Origin: Labilibaculum filiforme
GTDB taxonomy: Bacteria > Bacteroidota > Bacteroidia > Bacteroidales > Marinifilaceae
Direction: 5' to 3'
DNA length: 64,000 bases
Assembly: GCF_002843315.1 (NCBI RefSeq)
Contig: NZ_MVDD01000005.1
Coordinates: 62,001 to 126,000 of the forward strand
Numbering within the stretch: position 1 is the first letter of the stretch; each line of letters starts with the position of its first letter. The notes beneath the pieces are model-generated. The model had not been told where the DNA came from, ran no database searches, and worked only from the letters and a program-made list of their open reading frames with translations. Both the position numbers and the translations under genes were made by a program. Of this stretch, positions 1-8,730 are shown piece after piece.

Positions 1-1
1 T

Positions 2-844
2 CCTGATGCCATCACTCACATTGCCATTTTAGACCATGGAAAAATAGTACAAGTGCTTACGAAAGCAGCGTTTTCTCCCGAAAAAGTCCCTTCTTCGGTG
101 CTTCCTGAAATGAATATTCCCGAACTTGAGAAACTTTTGACGCTTGAAAAACAACAAACGTTTCGAACTATTGTTGAAATGAAAGATGTGGTGATTAAAT
201 ATGGCGAAAACACCATTATCGATCGTGTAAACTGGACAATTAAACAAGGCGAGCGTTGGGCACTACTTGGTGCTAATGGTGCGGGAAAATCGACCTTACT
301 AAGCTTAATTAATGGAGATAACCCACAAGCCTATGCCAATCACATTTCCCTTTTTAATGTGAAAAGGGGAAGCGGCGAAAGTATTTGGGATATTAAAAAG
401 AAAATAGGCTTTGTATCGCCGGAATTTTTTCAATATTTCCCGAACGGAAATAATTGTTTGCAGGTAATTGAATCGGGATTTTACGACACACTGGGCTTGT
501 TCCGAAAATCGAATGCCGAAAAGGCGGAAATTTCGAAACGATGGATGCGACTGCTCGAAATTGAAGCCACAGCTCCCCTACGCTTTAAAGAGGTATCGGC
601 AAGCACCCAGCGATTGTGTCTTTTGGCCCGTGCATTGGTTAAAAATCCTCCGTTGCTAATCTTCGACGAACCTACTCAGGGATTGGATACGCATCAGCAG
701 GAAAACTTTAAACATATTGTGGAGAAAATTTGCGAACACAGCAATGTAAGTTTAATTTATGTGAGTCATTACCAACACGAAATACCAAAAAGTGTTACCA
801 AAATTTTGAAATTAGAAGCAGGCAAACAAGTAGAGAATCTTTAA
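2..844 (+). CDS. Tandem ABC ATPase, ModF/PhrA-like (5' end outside window)
   Basis: The reading frame is open to the window edge. The first visible residues (ITHIAILDHGKIV) look like the end of a first ABC domain, so this is the second half of a two-domain ATPase. A complete ABC domain follows, with Walker A GANGAGKST and Walker B LLIFDEPTQGLD. The stretch RGSGESIWDIKKKIGFVS is typical of ModF/PhrA, the E. coli soluble double ABC protein linked to molybdate or photorepair. No membrane segment is visible. The signature loop before QR reads VSAST instead of LSGGQ, so this half may be an asymmetric site. Family assignment is firm; substrate or role is unknown. Confidence 0.85.
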   Translation, partial: PDAITHIAILDHGKIVQVLTKAAFSPEKVPSSVLPEMNIPELEKLLTLEKQQTFRTIVEMKDVVIKYGENTIIDRVNWTIKQGERWALLGANGAGKSTLLSLINGDNPQAYANHISLFNVKRGSGESIWDIKKKIGFVSPEFFQYFPNGNNCLQVIESGFYDTLGLFRKSNAEKAEISKRWMRLLEIEATAPLRFKEVSASTQRLCLLARALVKNPPLLIFDEPTQGLDTHQQENFKHIVEKICEHSNVSLIYVSHYQHEIPKSVTKILKLEAGKQVENL

Positions 845-1011
845 ACCAAGCGTTGCAAGCAACGATTTAAGCAACATTCCACTTGCCTTTATTTGCAAAT
901 AAACAACATCCTTTTAAGACTTTAACAGAGGTAGCTTGTGCCGCAAATGGTGCTGCAAGCAGTTCCTTATCATTTTTATCGCATAATATTTTATAATCTG
1001 CAATTTTATTC

Positions 1012-1019
1012 TACTTTTG
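1012..1019 (+). promoter_or_regulatory. Bacteroidetes-type -7 box before tRNA-Ser
   Basis: TACTTTTG matches the Bacteroidota -7 consensus TAnnTTTG. It ends 31 nt before the first base of the tRNA, a sensible distance for the tRNA promoter. No clear -33 TTG was seen. Confidence 0.55.
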
Positions 1020-1050
1020 TGCCACGCAATTATCCAATAAGATGCTGTCT

Positions 1051-1135
1051 GGAGAAATGACAGAGTGGCCGATTGTGCATGCTTGGAAAGCATGTGTACC
1101 GCAAGGTACCGGGGGTTCGAATCCCTCTTTCTCCG
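1051..1135 (+). tRNA. tRNA-Ser (anticodon GGA)
   Basis: The acceptor stem GGAGAAA pairs with TTTCTCC at 1128-1134. The anticodon stem CATGC/GCATG encloses the loop TTGGAAA, giving anticodon GGA. A long variable arm (GTACC GCAA GGTAC) and a T-loop TTCGAAT are present, as expected of a class II serine tRNA. The discriminator base is G and no CCA is encoded. Its last 14 nt belong to the direct repeat that bounds the downstream genomic island, so this gene is the integration target and was restored on insertion. Confidence 0.95.
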
Positions 1136-1199
1136 CAACTTAGGATTTATCCTAAAGCAAAAGACTGTAAATCAAGGGATTTACAGTCTTTTTTGTTTT
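1122..1199 (+). repeat. attL: direct repeat of tRNA-Ser 3' end plus terminator
   Basis: These 78 bp are identical to 41245-41322. The repeat starts in the T-stem of the tRNA, covers the acceptor 3' strand, a small palindrome TTAGGATTTATCCTAA, and the tRNA terminator. About 28 further bp are similar but not identical in both copies. A tRNA 3' end duplicated 40 kb away, with a tyrosine integrase just inside, is the classic att structure of an integrated element. Confidence 0.9.
1161..1195 (+). terminator. Rho-independent terminator of tRNA-Ser
   Basis: A perfect 12-bp stem (AAGACTGTAAAT with ATTTACAGTCTT) is followed by a run of six T. The same hairpin is copied at 41284-41318 in the other att repeat. 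Confidence 0.9.
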
Positions 1200-1249
1200 T
1201 ACCCTATTCAATCTAGTATAAATAAAACCACTAGATACGAGAACTATCC

Positions 1250-1282
1250 GGTGAACAAATCGACACCCCTTCCTTGTTCACC
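1250..1282. repeat. Inverted repeat GGTGAACAA/TTGTTCACC near left island end
   Basis: A perfect 9-bp inverted repeat with a 15-nt spacer lies between attL and the integrase gene. The core GTGAAC recurs twice in direct orientation near the right island end (41168-41173 and 41180-41185). Candidate arm-type integrase or excisionase sites; this role is inferred only. Confidence 0.4.
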
Positions 1283-1444
1283 AAAACCCTCATAACAAAC
1301 TGAATCAAAATAGATTAAATCAAATCAATTTCGAAAATAAAATTTTTATTGTGCTTGAGTTTTAGTAAATTTATTAAACATCATTCAATAATTAATCATG
1401 ATTCTGAAAAATACATATTTAGTACGAATTGATTTTATTAACGC

Positions 1445-2659
1445 ATGAACACCTTTTCAAAACTGAATATCAGCTTCTTAATCAGAAAGAATCGCTCTAA
1501 CAAACAGGGTGAGGTTCCTATTTATGTGCGTATCTCTGTAGATGTAGAACGTGTAGAGATTGCAACTGGAAGATATATTAATCTCCAAAAGTGGAACAGT
1601 AAACTGAATAAAGCTTTTCCAAAAAAGAAAGGTGGAGTTCAAATCAATCAATTTCTGGATGCTCTTAAAAATGGAATTTACGATCATCATACCGAGATGG
1701 TCAAAAATGGAGAGGATATTTCTGCTAAAAAACTCAAAGCTCGTTTTCTTGGCATTGATGAAGGTAGAAAAACACTTTTGGAACTATTTGAATACCACAA
1801 CAAGCAAATATCTGAATTGGTTGGCATATCGTACTCCCCTGCTACCTTACAAAGGTATTTTACCACACTGGATCATGTTAAGAACTTTCTAAAGCATCGA
1901 TACAACCTTAAAGATATTTCCTTACACCGAATTAAATATTCCTTTATTATTGATCTGGAACACTATCTCAAGACTGTTCGAAAATGCAATAATAACACAA
2001 CTTATAAATACATCAAGAACTTTAAAAAGATCATTCTCCTTGCCATTAAAAATGAATGGCTAAACAAAGATCCTTTTACAAAGTATAAATCTACTTTGGT
2101 GGAAGTAAAAAGAGAATATTTAACCAAAGAAGAGCTTCAAAAACTTGAGGATCTAAAATTATCGATTCCCCGATTGGATTTTGTCAGAGACATCTTCTTA
2201 TTCTCCTGTTATTCAGGATTGGCATATGTTGATGTTACCAATCTAACGATAGATCATATCAGAAAAGGAATTGATGGCAATAATTGGATCATTACACAAC
2301 GAAAGAAAACAAAAATTCCTTCAAATGTTCCATTGCTTCCTATTCCGGAACAACTAATTAAAAAGTATAAATTGTCTCCTGGAAAGAAAATGGAGAACCT
2401 TATTTTTCCAAGTCTGAGTAATCAAAAACTAAATGCCTACTTAAAAGAGCTGGCTGATCTGGCCTCAATCAATAAAAACCTGACTTTTCATATGGCCAGG
2501 CATACATTTGCGACAACTGTTACCTTGGCAAATGGTGTTCCTATTGAATCCATCAGTTCCATGTTGGGTCACAAGAACATTCGTACTACTCAAATTTACT
2601 CCAAGGTTGTAAGTGAAAAAGTAAGTAGAGATATGAACAAACTTAGAAAGAAATTTTAA
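1445..2659 (+). CDS. Tyrosine recombinase (island integrase)
   Basis: A 404-residue site-specific integrase of the Bacteroidetes/CTnDOT-like type. An N-terminal arm-binding region (about 1-100), a SAM-like core-binding domain (about 110-215) and a C-terminal catalytic domain are visible. Catalytic residues seen are H349 and R352 in HMARHTF, H376 in LGHKNIRTT, and nucleophile Y385. The box that normally holds the first catalytic Arg reads SGLAYVDV, with Ala260 at that place; loss of Arg I is also known in CTnDOT-type integrases. The gene lies 245 bp inside attL and points into the island. It is intact, so it could still catalyse integration or excision if a directionality factor is supplied. 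Confidence 0.93.
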   Translation: MNTFSKLNISFLIRKNRSNKQGEVPIYVRISVDVERVEIATGRYINLQKWNSKLNKAFPKKKGGVQINQFLDALKNGIYDHHTEMVKNGEDISAKKLKARFLGIDEGRKTLLELFEYHNKQISELVGISYSPATLQRYFTTLDHVKNFLKHRYNLKDISLHRIKYSFIIDLEHYLKTVRKCNNNTTYKYIKNFKKIILLAIKNEWLNKDPFTKYKSTLVEVKREYLTKEELQKLEDLKLSIPRLDFVRDIFLFSCYSGLAYVDVTNLTIDHIRKGIDGNNWIITQRKKTKIPSNVPLLPIPEQLIKKYKLSPGKKMENLIFPSLSNQKLNAYLKELADLASINKNLTFHMARHTFATTVTLANGVPIESISSMLGHKNIRTTQIYSKVVSEKVSRDMNKLRKKF

Positions 2660-2858
2660 TAGAAACCAGTTATTTCTATTGTGACTATGCTGTTTATTAA
2701 ATATTCCTCCTAATCATAAATACATATAAGAAGGCCTTCATACTTGCGTAAGCATCCCTTTATCAAAAGCAATGATTTCGGCAAAAGGAAGCGGAATAAA
2801 TAGCCTGTGCGCTGGAATGAAAATCATTTCAATGTGTTTTGAGTGGGCTTAGCAAAGT

Positions 2859-2893
2859 GCTATATCAGTTTTTTTTACTGATATAGCTTTTTG
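2859..2893 (+). terminator. Strong hairpin with T-run after the integrase
   Basis: A perfect 10-bp inverted repeat, GCTATATCAG with CTGATATAGC, is followed by CTTTTTG. The loop is also T-rich. It could terminate integrase transcription or be a leftover of the decayed region. Confidence 0.55.
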
Positions 2894-2959
2894 CTGCCTA
2901 AAGCCAGTGTGTTGGAAAAAAAACGCTTTGAAATAATTGGGCGCCTTTATGCCGTAGTC

Positions 2960-3179
2960 TTTTGTTGAAATCGGGGCCAAAATCAACTTTGCGATCGCAT
3001 GTATCAAGGACAGTACCAAATAATTTAATATGGTTTAGAATTAGCACACAACATCAAACTATTTCAAGATTCTTATCCCAATCTACCTTATCTTGTCCTT
3101 TGGACAATCAAGCTTTTCATCCTAAGATGAAAAGTCCCTGCTGGAAGGCACAAGAGTTTTTGTGGAACAAAAACACATC
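2960..3179. other. Decayed DNA, no assignable gene
   Basis: Downstream of the traG remnant (minus sense) all frames are broken by stops. Short open pieces such as DKVDWDKNLEI can be read on the minus strand but I recognise no family. Probably further remains of the same conjugation region. Confidence 0.4.
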
Positions 3180-3641
3180 TTGCATGCCTCTACCTCCTGG
3201 ATAAACATCATTGCTTCTCTAAAAAATTTCCGAATGATTTTTAAAAGGTATTTCAGATAAGTGGTTATTTGAGGGGTTGATATCGCCTTCCAGGCCTCTT
3301 CTAAAACAAATCACCTTTCTCACGCCACTGAGTCTTCGCATTTTCTGCAGGAAAATATCCATAATGATCAGTGTTGCTAAAAGAAATATCACGGCATGAT
3401 CCTAAATATTACCCAGTTCAAGTATAAAAAAAAACAGGCAAAGAACTCATCGATTTGTTCAGTAGGTAATCGTACTCCCCTCCTTCAAAATATTTGCTTA
3501 GGATAATAAAGTATTCATGGGAGTTGCTACTCCCTGCATATTATCGTAAATGAAGATTGAAAAAAAAAGATTTTCCTGATCCTGATCCGCCAATAATGAG
3601 TTTATTTTTGTTGTGAATCAAATGCTTTTTGAAGTGCCCCC
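3180..3641 (-). pseudogene. traG: traG remnant (VirB4-like conjugation ATPase)
   Basis: No open frame survives, but three stretches on the minus strand match the Bacteroidetes conjugation ATPase TraG as I know it. Near 3600-3560 there is a Walker A segment, LIIGGSGSGKSFF. Near 3500-3460, a different frame reads YFEGGEYDYLLN. From 3380 to 3190, LIIMDIFLQKMRRLSGVRKV is followed, after another frameshift, by LEEAWKAIS, KYLLKIIRKFF and FIQEVE. Several hundred residues between Walker A and the GGEYDYLLN box are missing. This is direct evidence that the island once had type IV conjugation genes. Positions are approximate. Confidence 0.75.
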
Positions 3642-3649
3642 GTAAACTT

Positions 3650-4184
3650 GGACGGTTATTATAAATTACAAAACGGATTATAAGAAGTGGGAAAAACAAA
3701 TTGAAGATATACCTCTTTCCGAAACCAATTTACCCAACCAACCCATTGATGAATACACAGCTAGAGCAGAAGTTTTAGCAATTGAGGCTCTTAAAAACAA
3801 AGATGTATTGATTCAAGCTGGACTTGATGCGACTACAATAGATGAACTAACATCTTTATCGGGAGCATCGCGATTTTACCAGGCACAGTGGATGAGTGAG
3901 TATCGTGCTCGCCAAGAGGTCAAAAAGAGTGGATAGAACAATCTCCTGCTGCATATGATTTACGTGATGAAATGCTGCATCATTTTAGTTTTGCTAACTT
4001 CAACATACAAGTTGTTCAGAAAAAATTACAACGAATTCGAGAAGGTGGCGGGCATTCTAATATGATACAAGATATGGTTGAATTCTCCGCTTTAGGTGAG
4101 AAAAACCAAGATCCTTTAAATAAGATTGGTTTTGAACTTATCTCTTCACAGAATGCCCGTGCAACTTCGCATGCAAAAAGATGA
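3650..4184 (+). pseudogene. Frameshifted gene for an unrecognised Bacteroidetes protein
   Basis: Two overlapping open stretches in different frames read as one protein. The first runs from about 3650 to TAG near 3937 and contains YKKWEKQIEDIPLSE and SGASRFYQAQWMSEYRAR. The second takes over near 3925 with WIEQSPAAYDLRDEMLHHF and runs to the stop at 4184. The join needs a frameshift around 3920-3930, and no good start codon is seen. Helical, charged and about 175 residues when repaired. I do not recognise the function. Located in the degraded left part of the island. Confidence 0.55.
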
Positions 4185-4189
4185 AAGCA

Positions 4190-4537
4190 ATTCGAATAAA
4201 TTATTACACGATTAAGTTTATACTTTTCTTATGGAGCGGGTAAGCTCAATTCGTGAGTGTGGCCGCTATCTGTTTTGGAACAATGAAGAACAAAGGAATA
4301 AATACCTAAATGATTAAATTCTGAAACACCAGATTCTATTAATCTCGACGTAGCTCATACCCTCCCATCGGGACTTTTATGCATCCAATTGGTAACTTGG
4401 GACAATGAATTGGCAAGTTGCATCCGTCAAATAGTAATTTGATGACTCCCCGAGGCAAAAATTGATAGTCAATTGGCAAAAAGCTGTTTCCTATTGGCAA
4501 TTTGATGGCTTCAATAAGCAGACGCTCTAGTTTTTAC
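4190..4537. other. Gene-free spacer before IS256 element
   Basis: No open frame of note. A block around 4400-4510 has repeated phrases such as CAATTGGCAA and AATTTGATG in several variants, suggesting degraded short repeats. Nothing else supportable. Confidence 0.4.
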
Positions 4538-5842
4538 GATACTGTCTCAGATTTTGTGTAAAGGTTATAATTAATAAAATTTATCATCTTTACTAAAACT
4601 GTAAGTATGGACAAATCAGACCTAAAGGCTCATTTGGAGTCCCAAAAAAAATCAGGTAAGAATATTCATGATTATATGAATGACTTGTATCAAGAAGGCC
4701 TGCAAACTTTATTGGAAACGGAATTGGATGAACATCTTGGTTACCCTAAAAATGAAACCAGTAGTTCTGGGAATGCAAGAAATGGAAGTAGTAAAAAGAA
4801 TGTTAAGTTAAAATCAAGTGCGTATACACTTTCTATACCCAGAGATCGAGCAGGAAGCTTTGATCCGCAAATAGTGCCCAAGCATAAGCGCGTTATTGAC
4901 CAGATTGAGGATTATGTTATAACTCTTTATTCAAAGAGAATGAGTGTTCGTGATGTGCAAGACACCATACAAGATTTATATTGTATTGATATCGATAAGA
5001 GTACAATTTCCCGCTTTACAGATCGGCTATTACCTCGTATAGAGAAGTGGCGTAATCGTGCATTAGATGAGTTCTATTTTGTATTGTGGATGGATGGTAT
5101 CCATATTAAAGTGAAAGAAAATCATCGCCTTGTGAGTAAGTGTGTTTACATTATAATGGGACTTAATACGCAGGGTATAAACGAAGTATTGGGCTTATGG
5201 ATTGGGAAAGAGGAGTGTGCTTCCTTCTGGCGTGAAGTTCTTAATGATATCAAGGCAAGAGGCGTTAAAGACATCTTACTTACAGCAACTGATAATTTAA
5301 AAGGCTTCACCAAAGCAATTCAGGCAGCTTTTACAAAAGCCATTACACAGATATGTGTGGTTCATATGGTTCGCCAAAGTTTTGGCTACATAATTTCTAA
5401 AAAGCGTAAAGCATTTTCTGATAATCTAAAGATGGTTTATAAAGCCCCTAACAGAGAAATGGCAGAAGAATATCTTGTTAGTTTTGAAGCAAAATGGTTA
5501 GACCGCTACCCATCTGCAGTAAAGCCTTGGAGTGTTAATTGGAATTTATGGACCTGCTTCTTTGATTATACACATGAAATCCGAAAGATTATATATACTA
5601 CAAATGCAATTGAGAATTTAAATAAGAATATCAGAAAGTACACTCGAAACAAAATGTAATTCCCAGATGATAAGTCTGCTATTAAATCAATATATTTAGC
5701 TTGTCTTAAGGTATCTAAAACATGGCATCAACCTATACCGGTCTGGGGGGCTATGCTTAATGATTTTCATATGGCATTCCCTGACAGATGTGGACATATT
5801 AAAATCAATTAAAGTCAATTACACAAAAATTGAGACACTACC
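4538..5842 (+). mobile_element. IS256-family insertion sequence
   Basis: The left end (4538, GATACTGTCTCAGATTTTGT) and the reverse complement of the right end (GGTAGTGTCTCAATTTTTGT, ending 5842) form imperfect terminal inverted repeats sharing TGTCTCA-TTTTTGTGTAA. They enclose one IS256-type transposase gene. No convincing target-site duplication was visible, so the exact ends are approximate. The transposase has an in-frame stop, so the copy is probably immobile by itself. Confidence 0.8.
4607..5812 (+). pseudogene. IS256-family (mutator-type) transposase with internal stop
   Basis: The frame runs from ATG 4607 to a TAA at 5657-5659 (350 residues), then stays open in the same frame to TAA at 5812. 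The continuation (FPDDKSAIKSIYLACLKVS and on) is the normal C-terminus of the family, so a repaired protein would have 401 residues. DDE residues are present before the stop: D163 in WMDGIHIKV, D229 in TATDNLKG and E336 in NAIENLNK. The stop falls 14 codons after the catalytic Glu and removes the last 50 residues. Single-base nonsense mutation is the simplest explanation. Confidence 0.85.
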
Positions 5843-6048
5843 TAATGATAAAATCTGAAAGCAGGGAGAAAAACAAGACTTCTCTTATTTAAATACTCTT
5901 CTTCAAAACCGATATTACAGAAATTACTACAGAACAAAAAGAGCTAGACTTATTATAGTCTAACCCTTAAAATTTTAACATATACGCCTATCAAATCATT
6001 CTTTAACAAGTCCAAAATTGTGCCAAAGCCAAATAACTATATAATACA

Positions 6049-7161
6049 TCACTTCTGGCTGGCTTTATATCTAGCCAATGCTTCCTGATATTCATCAATT
6101 GTTGAATCATTGATCATTCCTTGGAGTTCCCCTGATGCTATGGCCTCTTTCCCCAGTTCAATGGCTTTTTCCTCAGATGCAATAGCATTGCTTACATCAT
6201 CCATTTTAAAATAACACTGTGCCATATAATGAAAAATGACCGGTTTCACTGAATTATCAGATAACATTTCAGTAAAAATACCTACTCCATATTGATAAAC
6301 TTCTTTGGAAAGTTCATCCTTTGAAGCAATAATAGACCCAATGAAAGAACTGGCAGAAGGCATCTTTTTCCACTCATTTGCAAATACAAGAGCCTTATGC
6401 ACATCACACTCAAGAAGAGTTGTAAACTTCAAGCTATAAAAAGGTAACTGCTGTTCCGGATCAATTGTACTCATTGTACTATCAATATCATTAAGAGCTT
6501 CAGAATAATCTTCAGTTGCAATAGCTTCACTCACCCGTTTAGCTAAATCTTGAAAAGATACAATCGTTCTCTCTAACTTTTCATCTCTTTTCTTAGATTC
6601 ATCCGCTTTCATTTTATAAGTACCTGTCATTACTTCTTCAATAATCTTATCCAGTTTTGTAGGTTGGCCAATCCAAATGATCTTTCCCTTTTTTATCAGG
6701 AATGATGCCGGGATACCATATTGACCAGATGCTACCATCCAGTTGTTTGCCATATACTGGTCGTTATTATCCATTAAAACATTGTACGCCATTTTATCTC
6801 CCATATTTAGAACAAATTTTTTAACGGAGGGTAAAGATGTTTCGTATAATTCTTTTCCATTTTTATGATCTTCCCAAACATTAACCCCAATAACATTAAC
6901 CTTGTCGGCATATTTTTTTGCCAACTCAGACAAATGGGGCATTGCCGCCCTGCAAGGACCACACCATGTTGCCCAAAATTCAACAACATATAGTTTATCA
7001 TTTTCAAAATATTCAACAGGAGTCCCTTTTATCCAATTTCCTCTAAGTTCGGGAGCTACATCACCAACTTTAAGTTTAACAGGACTTTGTCCAAAAACTG
7101 ATAAAGCGAAGCAAACTGCTAATAATGGTAAAATACTTTTTTTCCAATTTTTATTTTTCAT
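6049..7161 (-). CDS. TlpA-like thioredoxin-fold protein with helical C-terminal domain
   Basis: A 370-residue exported protein. The signal peptide at 1-24 ends around VFGQ. A TlpA/AhpC-TSA type thioredoxin fold spans about 30-185 with the redox motif WATWCGPC (C67, C70). The rest (about 190-370) is helical and TPR-like. It probably acts as a periplasmic disulfide reductase. It is the last gene of the fecR-susC-susD-trx run; a terminator hairpin separates it from susD. Such proteins often follow SusC/SusD pairs in Bacteroidota, but the nutrient served is unknown. Confidence 0.8.
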   Translation of the reverse strand: MKNKNWKKSILPLLAVCFALSVFGQSPVKLKVGDVAPELRGNWIKGTPVEYFENDKLYVVEFWATWCGPCRAAMPHLSELAKKYADKVNVIGVNVWEDHKNGKELYETSLPSVKKFVLNMGDKMAYNVLMDNNDQYMANNWMVASGQYGIPASFLIKKGKIIWIGQPTKLDKIIEEVMTGTYKMKADESKKRDEKLERTIVSFQDLAKRVSEAIATEDYSEALNDIDSTMSTIDPEQQLPFYSLKFTTLLECDVHKALVFANEWKKMPSASSFIGSIIASKDELSKEVYQYGVGIFTEMLSDNSVKPVIFHYMAQCYFKMDDVSNAIASEEKAIELGKEAIASGELQGMINDSTIDEYQEALARYKASQK

Positions 7162-7256
7162 TGTTTTATCTTTGATTTATAAATTTTATTATCCCTCTTG
7201 CTTTTATTGTACAACCGTAGAGAAATATTCTTTTCGAGAAATTATAATAATTTATA

Positions 7257-7301
7257 ACAAAGACAGGAACTTTTCATAATAGAGAAATACCCTGTCTTTG
7301 T
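7257..7301 (-). terminator. Hairpin after susD-like gene
   Basis: ACAAAGACAGG and CCTGTCTTTGT form a perfect 11-bp stem around a 23-nt loop, 9 nt past the susD-like stop codon. Candidate terminator or attenuator between the susD-like gene and the thioredoxin gene. Confidence 0.5.
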
Positions 7302-7309
7302 TAAATGTG

Positions 7310-8719
7310 TTAATAATTTTGTGTTAATGTAGGATTATAATCCGTCGAACTCATAGGAAATGGGAATATCCATAAAGGTGAATCAGGTACTAATGTATAG
7401 GTTACCCCATTAATAGTCCTGGTAATTATTTGTTCGTAAATCCCTTCAGTATTCCATCTCTTTATATTTACAAAATTCTTCCATGTAAACAAATACTCAA
7501 CTCTGGCTGTTTTGTTTAACACCTCCATAACCTCAGCCTCAGTAACAGGTGTAGCAAGAGGCTCGTATGGGTACACGCGTCTTTCCCTAATAAAGTTTAT
7601 AATATCCATGGCTCCTTTTAAATCATTTGTTCGCGCAAGACATTCAGATTTTATTAAATACAGATCAGATGTAGTTATTCCCCCAGAGTTCTGCTGATAA
7701 GGAGCAAACCAAAGTAAAATACCAGGCATCCCAGATATAATTTGACCATATAGAGCGTTGTAAGCAGTAGTGTGATCTTTAATAATATTACCAGTTTCAT
7801 AGTAATTGTTTAGAATTTCGAAACTAGGTGTAAAAAATTGAGGATAGTTTTTCCCATAATACGCATAAAATATGTTATCAGAAGCTTTGAGTCCGTCACG
7901 TGAAACTGATAAACCTGATCCCTCATCAACAATAGGAAGAAAAGGGCGATGATCTTCTAATACATCATTATAAGAAAGGCCTGTTTCTGCTGCAACCAAA
8001 GCACCTTCATAATCATGCATAGATATAAGTACCCATGCCTTTACAGCATAAGCAAATCCTTTCCCAATTCGCATACTATTATTTGGTTGATCAGGCAATG
8101 CATCTAAAGCAAAAGCAGCATCAATATCAGAAAGCATATTATCATACACTTCTTTCACAGTATTCTTGATGTTAAGTTCTTCAACATCAATATCACGAAC
8201 ATAAGGAATGCCACCATCTGTTTCTGCTGTAGAAGGATTATAAGCTTTAGCATATATATTTACCAATAAATAATGCATATAAGCTCTTAAGATGTAAGCC
8301 TCTGCTTTTAGTTGCCGAGCCAAAGTAGGATCACCACTGGCCTCATCTGCTTTAGCTAGAACAATATTGGCTACATTTGTAATAATCGGATAAAGTCCTT
8401 CGTATGGATCATCTGTTGCTGTCAAAGCTTTCCTGTCAATAGATTCATTGTATGTAACCAATGTATAATCCCAATTCCTTACAGTCCCACTAATAAGGTT
8501 AGGAACATTTACTGCATAAGGATACATATCATTGACCAATACAGACTGTTTAATAAAATTGAAACCATTACTCCCATACTCGTAATTCATCAATTGATCG
8601 AGGTCACGTACTTGATTCAGCAAATTTTTACCCTTGGGTGTAATCTCCGTGTAATTTTCACAAGCAGAAACCACAAACAGTGCGAGTATTACTAAAAAAG
8701 GATATATTTTCTTTTTCAT
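7310..8719 (-). CDS. SusD/RagB-like surface nutrient-binding lipoprotein
   Basis: 469 residues with a lipoprotein signal (ALFVVSAC, Cys at about 20), placing it on the outer membrane. The body shows SusD/RagB features: helical TPR repeats (AYILRAYMHYLLVNIYAKAY) and the C-terminal pattern RVEYLFTWKNFVNIKRWN. It begins 11 nt after the susC-like gene and forms the ligand-binding lid of that transporter. It is shorter than SusD proteins for large glycans. Substrate not predictable from sequence; a glycan or peptide are both possible. Confidence 0.88.
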   Translation of the reverse strand: MKKKIYPFLVILALFVVSACENYTEITPKGKNLLNQVRDLDQLMNYEYGSNGFNFIKQSVLVNDMYPYAVNVPNLISGTVRNWDYTLVTYNESIDRKALTATDDPYEGLYPIITNVANIVLAKADEASGDPTLARQLKAEAYILRAYMHYLLVNIYAKAYNPSTAETDGGIPYVRDIDVEELNIKNTVKEVYDNMLSDIDAAFALDALPDQPNNSMRIGKGFAYAVKAWVLISMHDYEGALVAAETGLSYNDVLEDHRPFLPIVDEGSGLSVSRDGLKASDNIFYAYYGKNYPQFFTPSFEILNNYYETGNIIKDHTTAYNALYGQIISGMPGILLWFAPYQQNSGGITTSDLYLIKSECLARTNDLKGAMDIINFIRERRVYPYEPLATPVTEAEVMEVLNKTARVEYLFTWKNFVNIKRWNTEGIYEQIITRTINGVTYTLVPDSPLWIFPFPMSSTDYNPTLTQNY

Positions 8720-8730
8720 TTTAATTTATT

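Noticed and set aside
2962-3204. 80-codon plus-strand ORF in the decayed region
   Set aside because: Opposite to the traG remnant, with no recognisable domain and no start context.
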